Assembly: GCA_002070505.1 (NCBI GenBank)
Contig: MWDJ01000021.1
Span: 1-53,382, forward strand
DNA length: 53,382 bases
Direction: 5' to 3'
Source: Bacteroidetes bacterium ADurb.Bin145
GTDB taxonomy: Bacteria; Bacteroidota; Bacteroidia; Bacteroidales; VadinHA17
Each line of letters starts with the position of its first letter. The stretch's first letter is position 1. Positions 41,947 to 51,164 of this stretch are shown here, piece after piece. The notes beneath the pieces are model-generated. The model made no database searches, was not told the origin of the DNA, and saw nothing but the letters and a program-made list of their open reading frames with translations. The translations under genes and the position numbers were made by a program.

Positions 41947-44900
41947 TTAAAAATCAAGGCTGAACGAGAGGTAGAAAACCCTTGGCAGGATATAATGGTC
42001 TTCGATACCCCAGGCCCAGTCGGCCCGTATGAAATACCCTGCCAGCTGAGCCCTCAGTCCGGCTCCGAAACCGGTAATTATTGGCGGTCTGTGGGATTCA
42101 AGTGTAACGGTTACGGGCCCGTTCTTTATTATTTCACTGTCATAGGCATTCTGCCCTGACCATGGGTATTTTCCGGTCCATGCCGATCCGATATCCCCGA
42201 AACCTACTACCTGGAGGCTGTTAAGAAAATTTGAACGGAGCGGATGACCTGCAAAATACCTGACAAAAGGCCAACGGATCTCGCTGTTGATCAATGCGAA
42301 ACTGGTGCCGTTCCTGGCATTCTGAATAAATCCCCTCATATTGGTTGCAGTAGTCTGGAACCCGTAATTGACATCAGGATTAACAGGTATTGTAGTATCG
42401 AACATACCTGAAGGATTAAACAGGTAGCCCATCCAGTTGTCAACTCCTCCAAGATAGTAAAGAAGCCTTGTCGGACCATACGAAGTGCTTGCCGCAAAAC
42501 GGTTTGCCCATATCAGCTCACGGTGTATCTTGGTGTATTTCCTGAAATCGATCCCCAGTACGATCATATCCGATTTGCCTGAGGATATCCTTTTATAGTA
42601 TTCTCCAAAGATCTTGAACCTCGTCCCGTAATAAATATTGACCAACCTTTTACGCGTATTGTCGTAAATTACCTCTCCTTTCAGGCTTACCCAGTGGCGG
42701 TTAAGATTCTCACTCATAAGAGTCGCCATGTCAATAGGTACGAAAACATGGCTGTCATAACGGTATGACAGGGTGCCTTTCAAAGCAAAAACTGGCGTAA
42801 AAGGCTTTGAGAAAGTAAGGTAGACATTATGAGTATGGGATTTTACAAGCGAGTCGCCTGACACACTTTCGTATGCCTGGCGGTAGAAAATAAGCTGTTT
42901 ATCGAATTTACCCTTAAGGTTTTCAACACTTACAAGGTATTCATTACTGTCGAAATTTCCGGAAAACCTGAACCCCCCGGTTATCCGGTAATCCTCAAAG
43001 AGATCTATGATACCAAACCTGGAGAGAACGTTCATGCCGGGATTATAATACTCTGAACCTTCACTGTATATCTGGTATGAATTATTCAGAAAGGTGAAAT
43101 CAACCTGGTTGGCGATATAATTATTATAAAATGAGGTTTCATATATTTTTAACTGCGGCATTTTTAAAACACCTGTATCCAGGTCGATATTCATATAGTC
43201 CTTCCGCCATAATTGCTCGTAATAATTTTGTTTTTCTTTTTCGAAGATATAGTGCCTGATATCGATCGGTTCCTCCTTGATGAAATATTCGTAATATGGT
43301 TTTGTAAGCGTATCCCTTCTTCTTTTATCTTCTGCCACGAGCCATTGTCTGATCTGTTCAACGCTGTCTGCCTTATGAAAGAAAATGTTCTTCTCCTTCC
43401 TGAAATTGCTGATACTGATATCTTCCGGCTGAACAGGTTTCGTACTGCCCATTTTCCCTTTCCTGAGGATAAACCTTCCCTTATTGAACAGAACTTCTCC
43501 ATAATCGTCAGTAGTACTTGCAACAGACTGGTTAAGAATGTTCCTGTCATAAGCCGTAACCGGTGTTGATGTCAGAAAATACCTGTAATGAGTTGTTGTA
43601 TCGATAAAAGCTATTGTACTGTCAAATTTCGCCATATACCTGTTAATTACCCCGTCGGTATTCCCGATGTAGGTAATGTTATTGCGGATTGATCCGGCAG
43701 GTGAGAACCGGTCAGTGTATCTGCCTTCAGTGAGCCTTGTGAGAAGCTTGGTCCCTGCTGCAATGTCGTAGGTGAAAAGATCGAAAGTCAGGCCTAGTCT
43801 TTCAAAAGGATCTCCGGTGTTGGTCAGAGTATCCGATAATCTGTTTGATGAGAAAATAATTTCGTTGGGTGAATTATTTAGGAAAGCCGGATTAAGATCA
43901 TCGGCTATGTCTCTTGTGATCTGCTCATTTGTGGCTGAAGCGATAGTGTGGATGTAGAGATCAGTAAGGCCATCCTTTACTGCAGACATTACAAGGGATG
44001 ATCCTTCGGGTGAATACGAAAAATCGAGCACCTTATCAAAATACAGCAGGTTTCTCTTCTCTGTCGATCTTTCTGCTACCCGGTAGAAGTATATAACAAG
44101 ACCTGCTTTTTCTTCATTTATGAAAGTAAGTATCCTTCCTGAGGGATGCCATGCCATTACCGGATAAGTTTTATCGCTCACATAATCATATTTCGGTTCG
44201 GCACGGAAAATGACTTTATGTTTCCCGGTAGCCTGATTGTAAAGCCATATCTTCTTCCTTCCCAGGTCATTTGTGACATAGGAAATATAAGCACCGTCAG
44301 GTGATATTTTGACCTGCTGATAGATCTGATCCTTCTTTGACCTGCGAATAGTATTCCCGTCTTCCCCTGTCAGATCTTTGTCATCTGAATATTCTTTCCT
44401 GTAAAATGCCTGCCATTCAACGAGGAGTTCTTTCAGCTTTTTACCCACTACGTAGAGGATTCCGTCGTCTATTTTTTTATAGACTTTTGTCAGGTAGATA
44501 ATATTCGGGATCAATGCATCACCATATTCTCTTCCGAGAAACCGCCAGAATGACTGACCGGCATAAATTGCATTCTCGTATTCAAGGTGGTTTATATTCT
44601 TATATTCCCCCGACATGATCCCATCCTTTACCCTGTTCTCAGCTTCATCATCCCAGCCCCAGGCAACATAATTAATAAGCCCCTTAAAGTACCAGTCGGG
44701 CATATTTATCAGGGATGAGCTTGGTATTCTGTCCTTTACCTCAGCATTATAAAGCATTTCATTGATTATGACTTCAGCAATTGCAGAGGCTATCTGTTTC
44801 TGGAATTCTATATGGTCATTTTCATAGTACAGCGATACCTTATTGGTTATAAGTCTGCTGTAACCCCCTGTATTATAACTCTCCTCATCAAATGTTACAA

Positions 44901-45222
44901 GGTTGATATTTGATTGTTTATACTCGGCATTCTTATTATAGATGATGAAGATGAGTCTTTTTTCAAGTGTGTAGTCGAAGAAATCTTCTATCTCCTCAAG
45001 TTTCTTTGTGGCATAATCGGCAGTGAATTCAGCCAGGTCACGGCCATATTCGTTAAAATAACAGTCAAAATCCTCAAACCTGTAGTACATCCAATAATAA
45101 TCATAGTACTGAACCCTGTTTTTTCCGAATGTCATCTGATGGCCATTATAGAACTGGCCACCAGCATCAGCGAATGCAAAACATGCAAATACAATGATTA
45201 TCAGATTCCGGACATAATTCAT
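41947..45222 (-). CDS. Large outer-membrane protein: peptidase-MA-like domain, beta-propeller, surface-antigen-like barrel
   Basis: A protein of about 1091 residues with a signal peptide (MNYVRNLIIIVFACFAFADA). Residues about 30-290 resemble a peptidase-MA-like domain with an unconvincing active site (IAEVIINEM where HExxH would lie). Residues about 310-640 look like TolB/WD40-type propeller blades (ISPDGAYISYVTNDLGRKKI, MAWHPSGRILTFINEEKA, FSYSPEGSSLVMSAV). The C-terminal 330 residues form a beta-barrel with a surface-antigen/Omp85-like end (GFGAGLRAQLAGYFIRADWA, final SFSLDF). The start at 45222 has AAGGA 7 bp upstream; the ATG at 45237 is the alternative. Function unknown: propeller plus barrel suggests assembly or transport at the outer membrane. 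Confidence 0.72.
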   Translation of the reverse strand: MNYVRNLIIIVFACFAFADAGGQFYNGHQMTFGKNRVQYYDYYWMYYRFEDFDCYFNEYGRDLAEFTADYATKKLEEIEDFFDYTLEKRLIFIIYNKNAEYKQSNINLVTFDEESYNTGGYSRLITNKVSLYYENDHIEFQKQIASAIAEVIINEMLYNAEVKDRIPSSSLINMPDWYFKGLINYVAWGWDDEAENRVKDGIMSGEYKNINHLEYENAIYAGQSFWRFLGREYGDALIPNIIYLTKVYKKIDDGILYVVGKKLKELLVEWQAFYRKEYSDDKDLTGEDGNTIRRSKKDQIYQQVKISPDGAYISYVTNDLGRKKIWLYNQATGKHKVIFRAEPKYDYVSDKTYPVMAWHPSGRILTFINEEKAGLVIYFYRVAERSTEKRNLLYFDKVLDFSYSPEGSSLVMSAVKDGLTDLYIHTIASATNEQITRDIADDLNPAFLNNSPNEIIFSSNRLSDTLTNTGDPFERLGLTFDLFTYDIAAGTKLLTRLTEGRYTDRFSPAGSIRNNITYIGNTDGVINRYMAKFDSTIAFIDTTTHYRYFLTSTPVTAYDRNILNQSVASTTDDYGEVLFNKGRFILRKGKMGSTKPVQPEDISISNFRKEKNIFFHKADSVEQIRQWLVAEDKRRRDTLTKPYYEYFIKEEPIDIRHYIFEKEKQNYYEQLWRKDYMNIDLDTGVLKMPQLKIYETSFYNNYIANQVDFTFLNNSYQIYSEGSEYYNPGMNVLSRFGIIDLFEDYRITGGFRFSGNFDSNEYLVSVENLKGKFDKQLIFYRQAYESVSGDSLVKSHTHNVYLTFSKPFTPVFALKGTLSYRYDSHVFVPIDMATLMSENLNRHWVSLKGEVIYDNTRKRLVNIYYGTRFKIFGEYYKRISSGKSDMIVLGIDFRKYTKIHRELIWANRFAASTSYGPTRLLYYLGGVDNWMGYLFNPSGMFDTTIPVNPDVNYGFQTTATNMRGFIQNARNGTSFALINSEIRWPFVRYFAGHPLRSNFLNSLQVVGFGDIGSAWTGKYPWSGQNAYDSEIIKNGPVTVTLESHRPPIITGFGAGLRAQLAGYFIRADWAWGIEDHYILPRVFYLSFSLDF

Positions 45223-45344
45223 TATATTATCCTTCATTGGATTATGACGGTATCTTATCAGCAAATTTTGTTCCAACAAGTATTGTTTATGAGGCAAAAC
45301 TAATGATATTATATTTTATATTATCTAAAACGATTAAACTTTAT

Positions 45345-45352
45345 TATTTTTG
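45345..45352 (+). promoter_or_regulatory. Promoter element TATTTTTG before the DUF1573 gene
   Basis: TATTTTTG fits TAnnTTTG in the AT-rich 267-bp divergent gap between 45222 and 45490. If used, it leaves a leader of about 130 bases. Confidence 0.4.
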
Positions 45353-45489
45353 TTCTGTTTGGCAAAAAAATTTTTTACGGTCTGATTTTTGTTGTGTTTT
45401 ATGCAACCATTTCAAGGCAGGATACGTTAATAATATAATAGGCTGTTACGAAAAAGATTTATCAAATGTCATCTAACAATATTCTTAAT

Positions 45490-46590
45490 ATGAAAAAAAT
45501 AATTTTATTTTTCACGATTATTCTTATGAGTGTCTCACTGGTTGCGCAGCCGGTGATGAAGGTTTCGGAGCAGAGCCATGATTTTGGCAAGTTCAAGGAA
45601 GAAGCAGGACGGCAGTCATATGATTTCATTGTAACAAATACGGGTAATACCCCGCTGGTGATCCAGAACATTGTGGCATCCTGCGGATGCACAACACCGG
45701 AGTGGACGAGGGAACCTATCGCTCCCGGGAAGGAAGGTAAAATCAAAGCAATTTATGATCCTAAAGACAGGCCAGGGGCATTCAATAAAACTCTGTCGGT
45801 ATACACAAATGCGAAACCCGAGGTGGCTGTGCTAGTAATTAAGGGGGAGGTCATACCACGTGAAAAAACTGTTGAAGAATTGTTCACTTACCCGGTTGAT
45901 TCTGCAAAAGCTGTTAGGTTTGAGAGTAACCATCTGGCATTTACAAACGTGAAGAAAACCGAAAAGAAGATAAGGGTCATGCCGATAATCAACACTTCAA
46001 ATAAACCGGTTAAGATAGGTTTTGAAATGGTGCCGGCCCATCTTTCCCTGAAAGCCAATCCCGAGACCCTTAAACCAGGACAGAAAGGGCTCATTGAAGG
46101 AACCTATGATGCTACAAAGAACAACTCCTGGGGTAATGTAAGTGAAATGGTAAAAGTGGTTCTGAATGGAGTAACTCAGAATACTTCATACTATTATATC
46201 TCTGCAAATCTTGTTGAGGATTTCTCAAAGCTTTCCAAAGAAGATCTCGAAAATGCGCCTGTATTCAAACTTGCTTCAACAACAGTTGATCTGGGGAAGA
46301 TCCCGGGATCCACGGAAAAGGAAGTTGAGTTTAAGTTCACAAACGCTGGTAAAAATGATCTTGTAATCCGGCATGTAAGATCGACATGCGGCTGCACAGC
46401 AGTCCTTCAGAATCAGCAGGGAATGGGCATTAAGCCGGGACAGTCGAGCTCTATAAAAGCCGTTTTCAATTCAGGCACATATAAGGGAAAAGTGACAAAA
46501 GCTATTTACGTCTATACAAACGACCCAAAAAATTCAGAAGTGGTATTGATGCTTAATGCGGAAGTTGATCAGCTTGCTTCTGCAAAATAA
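45490..46590 (+). CDS. Secreted protein with two DUF1573 domains
   Basis: This protein of about 366 residues has a signal peptide (MKKIILFFTIILMSVSLVAQ) and two DUF1573 domains with the hallmark CGCTTPEW and CGCTAVLQ motifs, each followed by a proline/glycine-rich IAPGKEGKIKAIYDP or IKPGQSSSIKAVFNSG strand. DUF1573 is an Ig-like (MSP/ASPM-like) fold common in Bacteroidota envelope proteins; its function is not settled. I start at the ATG at 45490, because the eight residues before it (MSSNNILN) disrupt the signal peptide. The cysteine pairs suggest a redox or metal role (inference). Confidence 0.87.
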   Translation: MKKIILFFTIILMSVSLVAQPVMKVSEQSHDFGKFKEEAGRQSYDFIVTNTGNTPLVIQNIVASCGCTTPEWTREPIAPGKEGKIKAIYDPKDRPGAFNKTLSVYTNAKPEVAVLVIKGEVIPREKTVEELFTYPVDSAKAVRFESNHLAFTNVKKTEKKIRVMPIINTSNKPVKIGFEMVPAHLSLKANPETLKPGQKGLIEGTYDATKNNSWGNVSEMVKVVLNGVTQNTSYYYISANLVEDFSKLSKEDLENAPVFKLASTTVDLGKIPGSTEKEVEFKFTNAGKNDLVIRHVRSTCGCTAVLQNQQGMGIKPGQSSSIKAVFNSGTYKGKVTKAIYVYTNDPKNSEVVLMLNAEVDQLASAK

Positions 46591-46611
46591 AGCTGATTCA
46601 AGATATATTTT

Positions 46612-46646
46612 AAGGGTGCTGACAATTTGCCGGCACCCTTTTTTAT
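46612..46646 (+). terminator. Intrinsic terminator after the DUF1573 gene
   Basis: A stem AAGGGTGC / GCACCCTT, extended by a mispaired TG/CG segment, is followed by TTTTTATT. It lies 21 bp after the stop and separates this gene from meaB. Confidence 0.85.
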
Positions 46647-46673
46647 TATTTTTACATCTTATCTGTCACCGGG

Positions 46674-47762
46674 ATGATTCGGAAAAACAAATACAGGAGC
46701 GCTGTACATGTTGCTAAAGGGACCTCCCGCCCCCCTTCTGTCAATCCGGTAATGCTGAATGTGAACAAAACCGGAAAGAAAAAAGAGTTATCAGTTGATG
46801 ATTATGTCTCCGGGATACTGTCGGGAGACAGGGCAATCCTGAGCAAGGCAATAACGTTGGTTGAAAGTTCATTACCTGACCACCAGGATCAGATCAGCGA
46901 GGTTGTTGAGAGATGTCTTGCACATAGCGGAAACTCAATCAGGATTGGAGTGACCGGTTCGCCGGGAGCAGGGAAGAGCACTTTCATTGAATCATTCGGA
47001 TTATGCATTGTCAGCACTGGCAGAAAGCTTGCCGTACTTACCGTTGATCCCAGCAGTAAAAGGACAAGGGGAAGCATTCTGGGCGACAAAACACGGATGG
47101 AGAAACTAAGCGTTCATCCTTCAGCATTTATCAGGCCTTCACCTGCTGCAGGAATAGCAGGCGGCGTTGCCAGGAGAACAAGAGAAGCCATAACACTCTG
47201 CGAAGCAGCAGGTTTTGATACCATACTTGTTGAAACGACCGGCGTCGGGCAAACCGAAACAACAGTAAACTCAATGGTTGATTTTTTCCTGCTTCTTATG
47301 CTTGCCGGCTCCGGAGATGAGTTACAGGGTATAAAGAGGGGAATCATGGAAATGGCTGATGCTGTTGTCATTACAAAAGCTGACGGACAGAATATATTGC
47401 AGGCTGAAACAGCTAAGGATTTTTTCAGCAGTGCCCTAAGACTTTTCCCGGTACCCCCATCCGGGCAGGTTCCTGAAGTGTTTACCTGTTCTGCATTGGA
47501 ATACAAAGGGATAAAGGAACTCTGGGACAAGATCCTGAAATATATTTCACTGAGCATACAGAGCGGGTATTTCCGGGAACGGCGCAGGGAGCAGGTAGTA
47601 GCCGGGATGTATGATGCTGTATCCCATTACCTTCACGACTCATTTTATAATGATAGAATAATCAATACTTTAATAAAGACAATGGAGAAACAGCTATATG
47701 ATGGCAAGATAACTCCGTACAAGGCAGCAGCCATCCTTATAGATAAATACAGAAACGGATAA
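46674..47762 (+). CDS. meaB: Methylmalonyl-CoA mutase-associated GTPase MeaB
   Basis: This 362-residue G3E-type GTPase (MeaB/ArgK) protects and reloads the B12-dependent methylmalonyl-CoA mutase. The P-loop is IGVTGSPGAGKSTFIESFG (about 92-110). TVDPSSKRTRGSILGDKTRM is the switch region and VETTGVGQTETTV the Walker B-like part. An N-terminal helical segment and the C-terminal dimerisation arm (QLYDGKITPYKAAAILIDKY) are present. The mutase genes are not in the window. It supports the methylmalonyl-CoA reading of the carboxyltransferase at 26208. Confidence 0.95.
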   Translation: MIRKNKYRSAVHVAKGTSRPPSVNPVMLNVNKTGKKKELSVDDYVSGILSGDRAILSKAITLVESSLPDHQDQISEVVERCLAHSGNSIRIGVTGSPGAGKSTFIESFGLCIVSTGRKLAVLTVDPSSKRTRGSILGDKTRMEKLSVHPSAFIRPSPAAGIAGGVARRTREAITLCEAAGFDTILVETTGVGQTETTVNSMVDFFLLLMLAGSGDELQGIKRGIMEMADAVVITKADGQNILQAETAKDFFSSALRLFPVPPSGQVPEVFTCSALEYKGIKELWDKILKYISLSIQSGYFRERRREQVVAGMYDAVSHYLHDSFYNDRIINTLIKTMEKQLYDGKITPYKAAAILIDKYRNG

Positions 47763-47781
47763 GCGGGAACACAAATATTCC

Positions 47782-47789
47782 TATCTTTG
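47782..47789 (+). promoter_or_regulatory. Promoter element TATCTTTG before the TlpA-like gene
   Basis: TATCTTTG is a TAnnTTTG match, 45 bp before the start at 47835. Confidence 0.55.
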
Positions 47790-47834
47790 ACGCCTTGAAC
47801 AATTAATTACCTGATATAAACTAAAGACAATTAA

Positions 47835-48932
47835 ATGAAAAGAGTATTCTACCTGTTATTAATGGCAGCCCTTGTAGGTGCCTGTACATCAGAACCCCGT
47901 TATGTTATCAAAGGTGATATCGAGGGATCAGACAATGAACTATTCTATCTGCAAAGAATTGTTGACGGACAGATAGTTCCGATTGATTCGGCAGTTTCAC
48001 AAAAAGGGTCCTTCAAAATGACCGGTACAATCAATTACCCCGATCTTGTACAGCTGCTTGCAGCGGATAAAGGTGCAAGGATCAATTTTTATCTGGAAAA
48101 TGCAGAGATCACCATAAGCGGGAAAATTGACTCCCTGGATGCAGCAAAGATATCCGGATCAAAGACACAGGATGAATATCAATCCCTTATTGGTGCAAGC
48201 AGTGCATTTAACGAGCAGGCAATGAATATCGACAGGGAATATCAGACAGCAAGACAGACTAATAATACTGAAAAGATGTCGCAGCTGGAAAAAGAAATAT
48301 CCGGTCTTGAAGAGAAAATGATCGCAGTGCAAAAAGATTTCGTTAAAAATAATCCCTCTTCCTATGTTGCTCCTGCCGTTCTGAGAAGCATTTCTTATTA
48401 TATGGAAGGTGACGAAATAGCCAACATAATAAGTGCTATGGACACAAGCGTAGCAAAGACCCCGATTGTAAGAGAGCTAAGTGATATGGCAACTGCCATG
48501 AAGGCTGTAGCTATCGGTCAGAGAGCGCCGGATTTTACAATGAATGATGTAAACGGGAATCCTATTTCTCTTTCATCAAAGATTGGATCGAAACTTCTCC
48601 TGGTAGATTTCTGGGCCGGATGGTGCAATCCCTGCAGGCAGGAAAATCCTAACCTCGTAAAGATCTATAACCAGTTCCACAAAAAGGGTTTTGATATCTT
48701 CGGTGTCTCACTCGATCAGCAGAAAGAAAGCTGGATTAAGGCAATCGCTGATGATAAACTGACCTGGACACATGTATCTGATCTTCAGTACTGGAATAAT
48801 GCAGCTGCCAGATTGTACTCCGTAAGAGCTATCCCTGCCAATTTCCTTCTTGATGCATCTGGCACTATAATAGCAAGGAATCTGAGAGGTGATGCACTTT
48901 TGAATAAAGTAAGTGAGGTGCTTGGCCAATAG
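47835..48932 (+). CDS. TlpA-family thiol-disulfide lipoprotein with DUF4369 domain
   Basis: This 365-residue lipoprotein has the signal MKRVFYLLLMAALVGAC with the lipobox cysteine at about residue 17. An N-terminal DUF4369 domain (YVIKGDIEGSDNELFYLQRI to about 115) leads to a coiled/helical linker and a thioredoxin fold (about 225-365). The active site is FWAGWCNPCRQENP (WCxxC, with N-P between the cysteines). This architecture is common in Bacteroidota and is thought to reduce or isomerise disulfides in the periplasm. No partner gene adjoins it. Confidence 0.92.
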   Translation: MKRVFYLLLMAALVGACTSEPRYVIKGDIEGSDNELFYLQRIVDGQIVPIDSAVSQKGSFKMTGTINYPDLVQLLAADKGARINFYLENAEITISGKIDSLDAAKISGSKTQDEYQSLIGASSAFNEQAMNIDREYQTARQTNNTEKMSQLEKEISGLEEKMIAVQKDFVKNNPSSYVAPAVLRSISYYMEGDEIANIISAMDTSVAKTPIVRELSDMATAMKAVAIGQRAPDFTMNDVNGNPISLSSKIGSKLLLVDFWAGWCNPCRQENPNLVKIYNQFHKKGFDIFGVSLDQQKESWIKAIADDKLTWTHVSDLQYWNNAAARLYSVRAIPANFLLDASGTIIARNLRGDALLNKVSEVLGQ

Positions 48933-48935
48933 GTT

Positions 48936-49619
48936 TCAGGCTTCCGTTTTAGTTAATTCTTCAAGAATAAAACCTGTTCCCCGGACGGTACGGATATCTA
49001 TATTACTGTCCTCTGAGATGTATTTCCTTAACCGGCTTATGAAGACATCCATGCTGCGGCCGAGGAAATAATCGTCCTCACCCCATATTTCTGTGAGGAT
49101 ATCCTCCCTCGCGAGAACTTTGTTCTTATTTACTATGAAATATTTCAGCAGCTGGGCTTCCTTGAGAGTCAGCTTCTCTTTTGTGTTACCGCAGGTAAGT
49201 TCAAGAGTATTAAAGTTAAGAGTGGTATTTGAAATTTTGTATTCATCATTGGCCGAGGAATAAGCTCTTTTTAGTATATTATTTATTTTAAGAATAAGTA
49301 CTTCAGGATCAAATGGTTTGGTAATATAATCATCTGCACCTATCTTGAGTCCCCTGACAATATCCTCCTTAAGGCTTTTGGCAGTAAGGAATAACAGAGG
49401 CATGTCAGGCTGAGCTTCCTTTATTTTTTCACCAAGGGTGAAGCCATCCATTTCAGGCATCATAACATCGAGCACACATATATCAGGTTTTTCCCTGGAG
49501 AACAACTCCCAGGCCTCTTTCCCATCCCTGGCAAGGGATACATCAAATCCGTTGATAGTGACATATTGGGAGAGAATATTCCCGAAATCCCTGTCGTCTT
49601 CGGCTAGCAATACTTTCAT
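48936..49619 (-). CDS. OmpR-family response regulator
   Basis: This 227-residue regulator has a receiver domain (VLLAEDDRDFG; phosphoacceptor Asp near residue 53 in CVLDVMMPEMDGF; conserved Lys in DDYITKPFDPE) and a winged-helix DNA-binding domain (LTLKEAQLLKYFIVNKNKVL, RSMDVFISRLRKYI, VRGTGFIL). It pairs with the histidine kinase 11 bp upstream on the same strand. It resembles the RprX-RprY type of Bacteroidota, but the exact orthologue is not certain. Its likely target is the divergent region with TTAAC repeats at 51082. Confidence 0.93.
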   Translation of the reverse strand: MKVLLAEDDRDFGNILSQYVTINGFDVSLARDGKEAWELFSREKPDICVLDVMMPEMDGFTLGEKIKEAQPDMPLLFLTAKSLKEDIVRGLKIGADDYITKPFDPEVLILKINNILKRAYSSANDEYKISNTTLNFNTLELTCGNTKEKLTLKEAQLLKYFIVNKNKVLAREDILTEIWGEDDYFLGRSMDVFISRLRKYISEDSNIDIRTVRGTGFILEELTKTEA

Positions 49620-49630
49620 AACCTGTTTAA

Positions 49631-51016
49631 TTATAATGGTAATGTTACTGTAAAGATACTACCTTTTCCCGGTTTACTCGACAAAGTGACATCACCTCCG
49701 TGGGCTGTGGCAATCTTTTTAACATAGTAAAGGCCGAGACCCAGTCCTTTGTACTTGTGTATATTTCCCGAGGAAGCACGGTAGAATTTATCGAAAACAT
49801 GTTTCTGGTCATTCTTATTTATACCTATTCCGTTATCAGTTATTCTGATTGAAACAACACCGTCCTGGATAAATCCTTCGATATTGATCACAGGTTCTTT
49901 ATCGCAATACTTGACTGCATTTGAAAGCAGATTATTGATCAGCGTAGTGAAATAAACAACGTCAATATTGGCTTTTATCCCGTTGAAATCGTATTTCTGG
50001 GTAATGTTTGCCGAATTCCCGACGCCTGTCTGGAAACTGAGGACTATATCCTTCATAACATCTTCAATATCAGTCTTCTTCTTGTCGAGTTCGAACTGCG
50101 TCCTTTCCCACATGCTGATTTCAAGTATCATGTTAATCAGCTGGTTAAGATGGACGCTCTGTTTTCCTATGAGTTTTGCCGTTTCAAGGATCTTTGAATC
50201 ATCCTTTCTTATCCTGTCCATCTCAAGTGTCTTTCCCGCCACAGTGATTGTCGCCAGAGGTGTTTTAAGCTCATGTGTCATATTGTTAATGAAATCGGTC
50301 TTCAGGTTCGACAACCGCTTCTCTTCCACAAGATTGCGATATGTTATCAGGAAAATGATAATAACAATAAGTATGCTGAATATGCTAGTACCAAGTGAAG
50401 CGGCTGTCTCACGAAGTATAAGTTTACTTTTATCGGAGAAATCGATGTAATATTCAAAGAACAATTCATAATAATTATCAATCAGGATATCGCGGTACAC
50501 CATAATGCTTGATTTTGAACCTGTCTCAACAGGCTCCTGTCGCGGCCGTCCTCTGACCCCCCTGTTCGCGAAAAACTCATTCTGATAAATATTGAATGTA
50601 TCGCGACCTATCAGATTAAGATTGTTAATTCCAATCCTGTGATTAAAACTGGCTTCATAGCCCATCCGTTTAAAATAATCGGAGAGGTAAGTTGAGAGGT
50701 CCTGTTCAGTGTTCAGTGCAAACAGAAAATAATCATAAATCTCTTTTTTCTTTTCCGCAAGAGCCTTCTCATCAGTAATATTTTCAAGCTCCTTTATGGC
50801 CAGCCCGGAATAGTCATCAAGGAGGAAGCGGACAGTGTCATATGCACTTCTCCTTCCAAAAAGGGTTCTTACAGCTTCCTGGGAAATAGATCTGTATCTG
50901 AGGGAAAGCATTTCGTCTTTCTGCTGCCACACACCCTTTATTATTATTACCTGCGCCGCGATAAGGACTATAATTGCAAAGATACCGAGCACCAGGACCG
51001 TATTCTTCTTGTTCAT
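49631..51016 (-). CDS. Sensor histidine kinase
   Basis: This kinase of about 461 residues has two membrane helices (about 7-26 and 209-227) enclosing a periplasmic domain of about 180 residues. Next come the phosphoacceptor box FINNMTHELKTPLATITVAG (His at about residue 248) and the ATPase motifs LLSNAVKYCD, ITDNGIGINKND and GLGLGLYYVKKI. There is no recognisable HAMP domain. I start at the ATG at 51016 (MNKKNTVLVLGIF); the upstream in-frame start gives a charged leader that hurts the first helix. It forms a two-gene operon with the response regulator. Confidence 0.93.
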   Translation of the reverse strand: MNKKNTVLVLGIFAIIVLIAAQVIIIKGVWQQKDEMLSLRYRSISQEAVRTLFGRRSAYDTVRFLLDDYSGLAIKELENITDEKALAEKKKEIYDYFLFALNTEQDLSTYLSDYFKRMGYEASFNHRIGINNLNLIGRDTFNIYQNEFFANRGVRGRPRQEPVETGSKSSIMVYRDILIDNYYELFFEYYIDFSDKSKLILRETAASLGTSIFSILIVIIIFLITYRNLVEEKRLSNLKTDFINNMTHELKTPLATITVAGKTLEMDRIRKDDSKILETAKLIGKQSVHLNQLINMILEISMWERTQFELDKKKTDIEDVMKDIVLSFQTGVGNSANITQKYDFNGIKANIDVVYFTTLINNLLSNAVKYCDKEPVINIEGFIQDGVVSIRITDNGIGINKNDQKHVFDKFYRASSGNIHKYKGLGLGLYYVKKIATAHGGDVTLSSKPGKGSIFTVTLPL

Positions 51017-51081
51017 AAGCAGCTGTTTGTTTGTCAAATGTATTAACTTTTTCCGTAAGGACAGGAAACCTGACAGAAACA

Positions 51082-51109
51082 TTAACCTTACGTTAACCCT
51101 TTGTTAACA
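51082..51109 (+). promoter_or_regulatory. Three TTAAC direct repeats at exact 11-bp spacing (probable response-regulator site)
   Basis: TTAACC, TTAACC and TTAACA begin at 51082, 51093 and 51104, exactly 11 bp apart. Direct repeats at 11-bp spacing are the typical DNA site of OmpR/PhoB-family response regulators. The site lies between the two-component operon (minus strand) and the secreted coiled-coil gene (plus strand), so it could act on either. Confidence 0.65.
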
Positions 51110-51130
51110 ATAGAACCGGGTAAACGGCAT

Positions 51131-51138
51131 TAACTTTG
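51131..51138 (+). promoter_or_regulatory. Promoter element TAACTTTG for the coiled-coil gene
   Basis: TAACTTTG is an exact TAnnTTTG match, 27 bp before the ATG and 21 bp after the last TTAAC repeat. The repeats thus sit where an activator would contact RNA polymerase. No clear -33 TTTG is seen. Confidence 0.6.
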
Positions 51139-51164
51139 AATCGAAACAAGCAAAAAGGTCAGCC

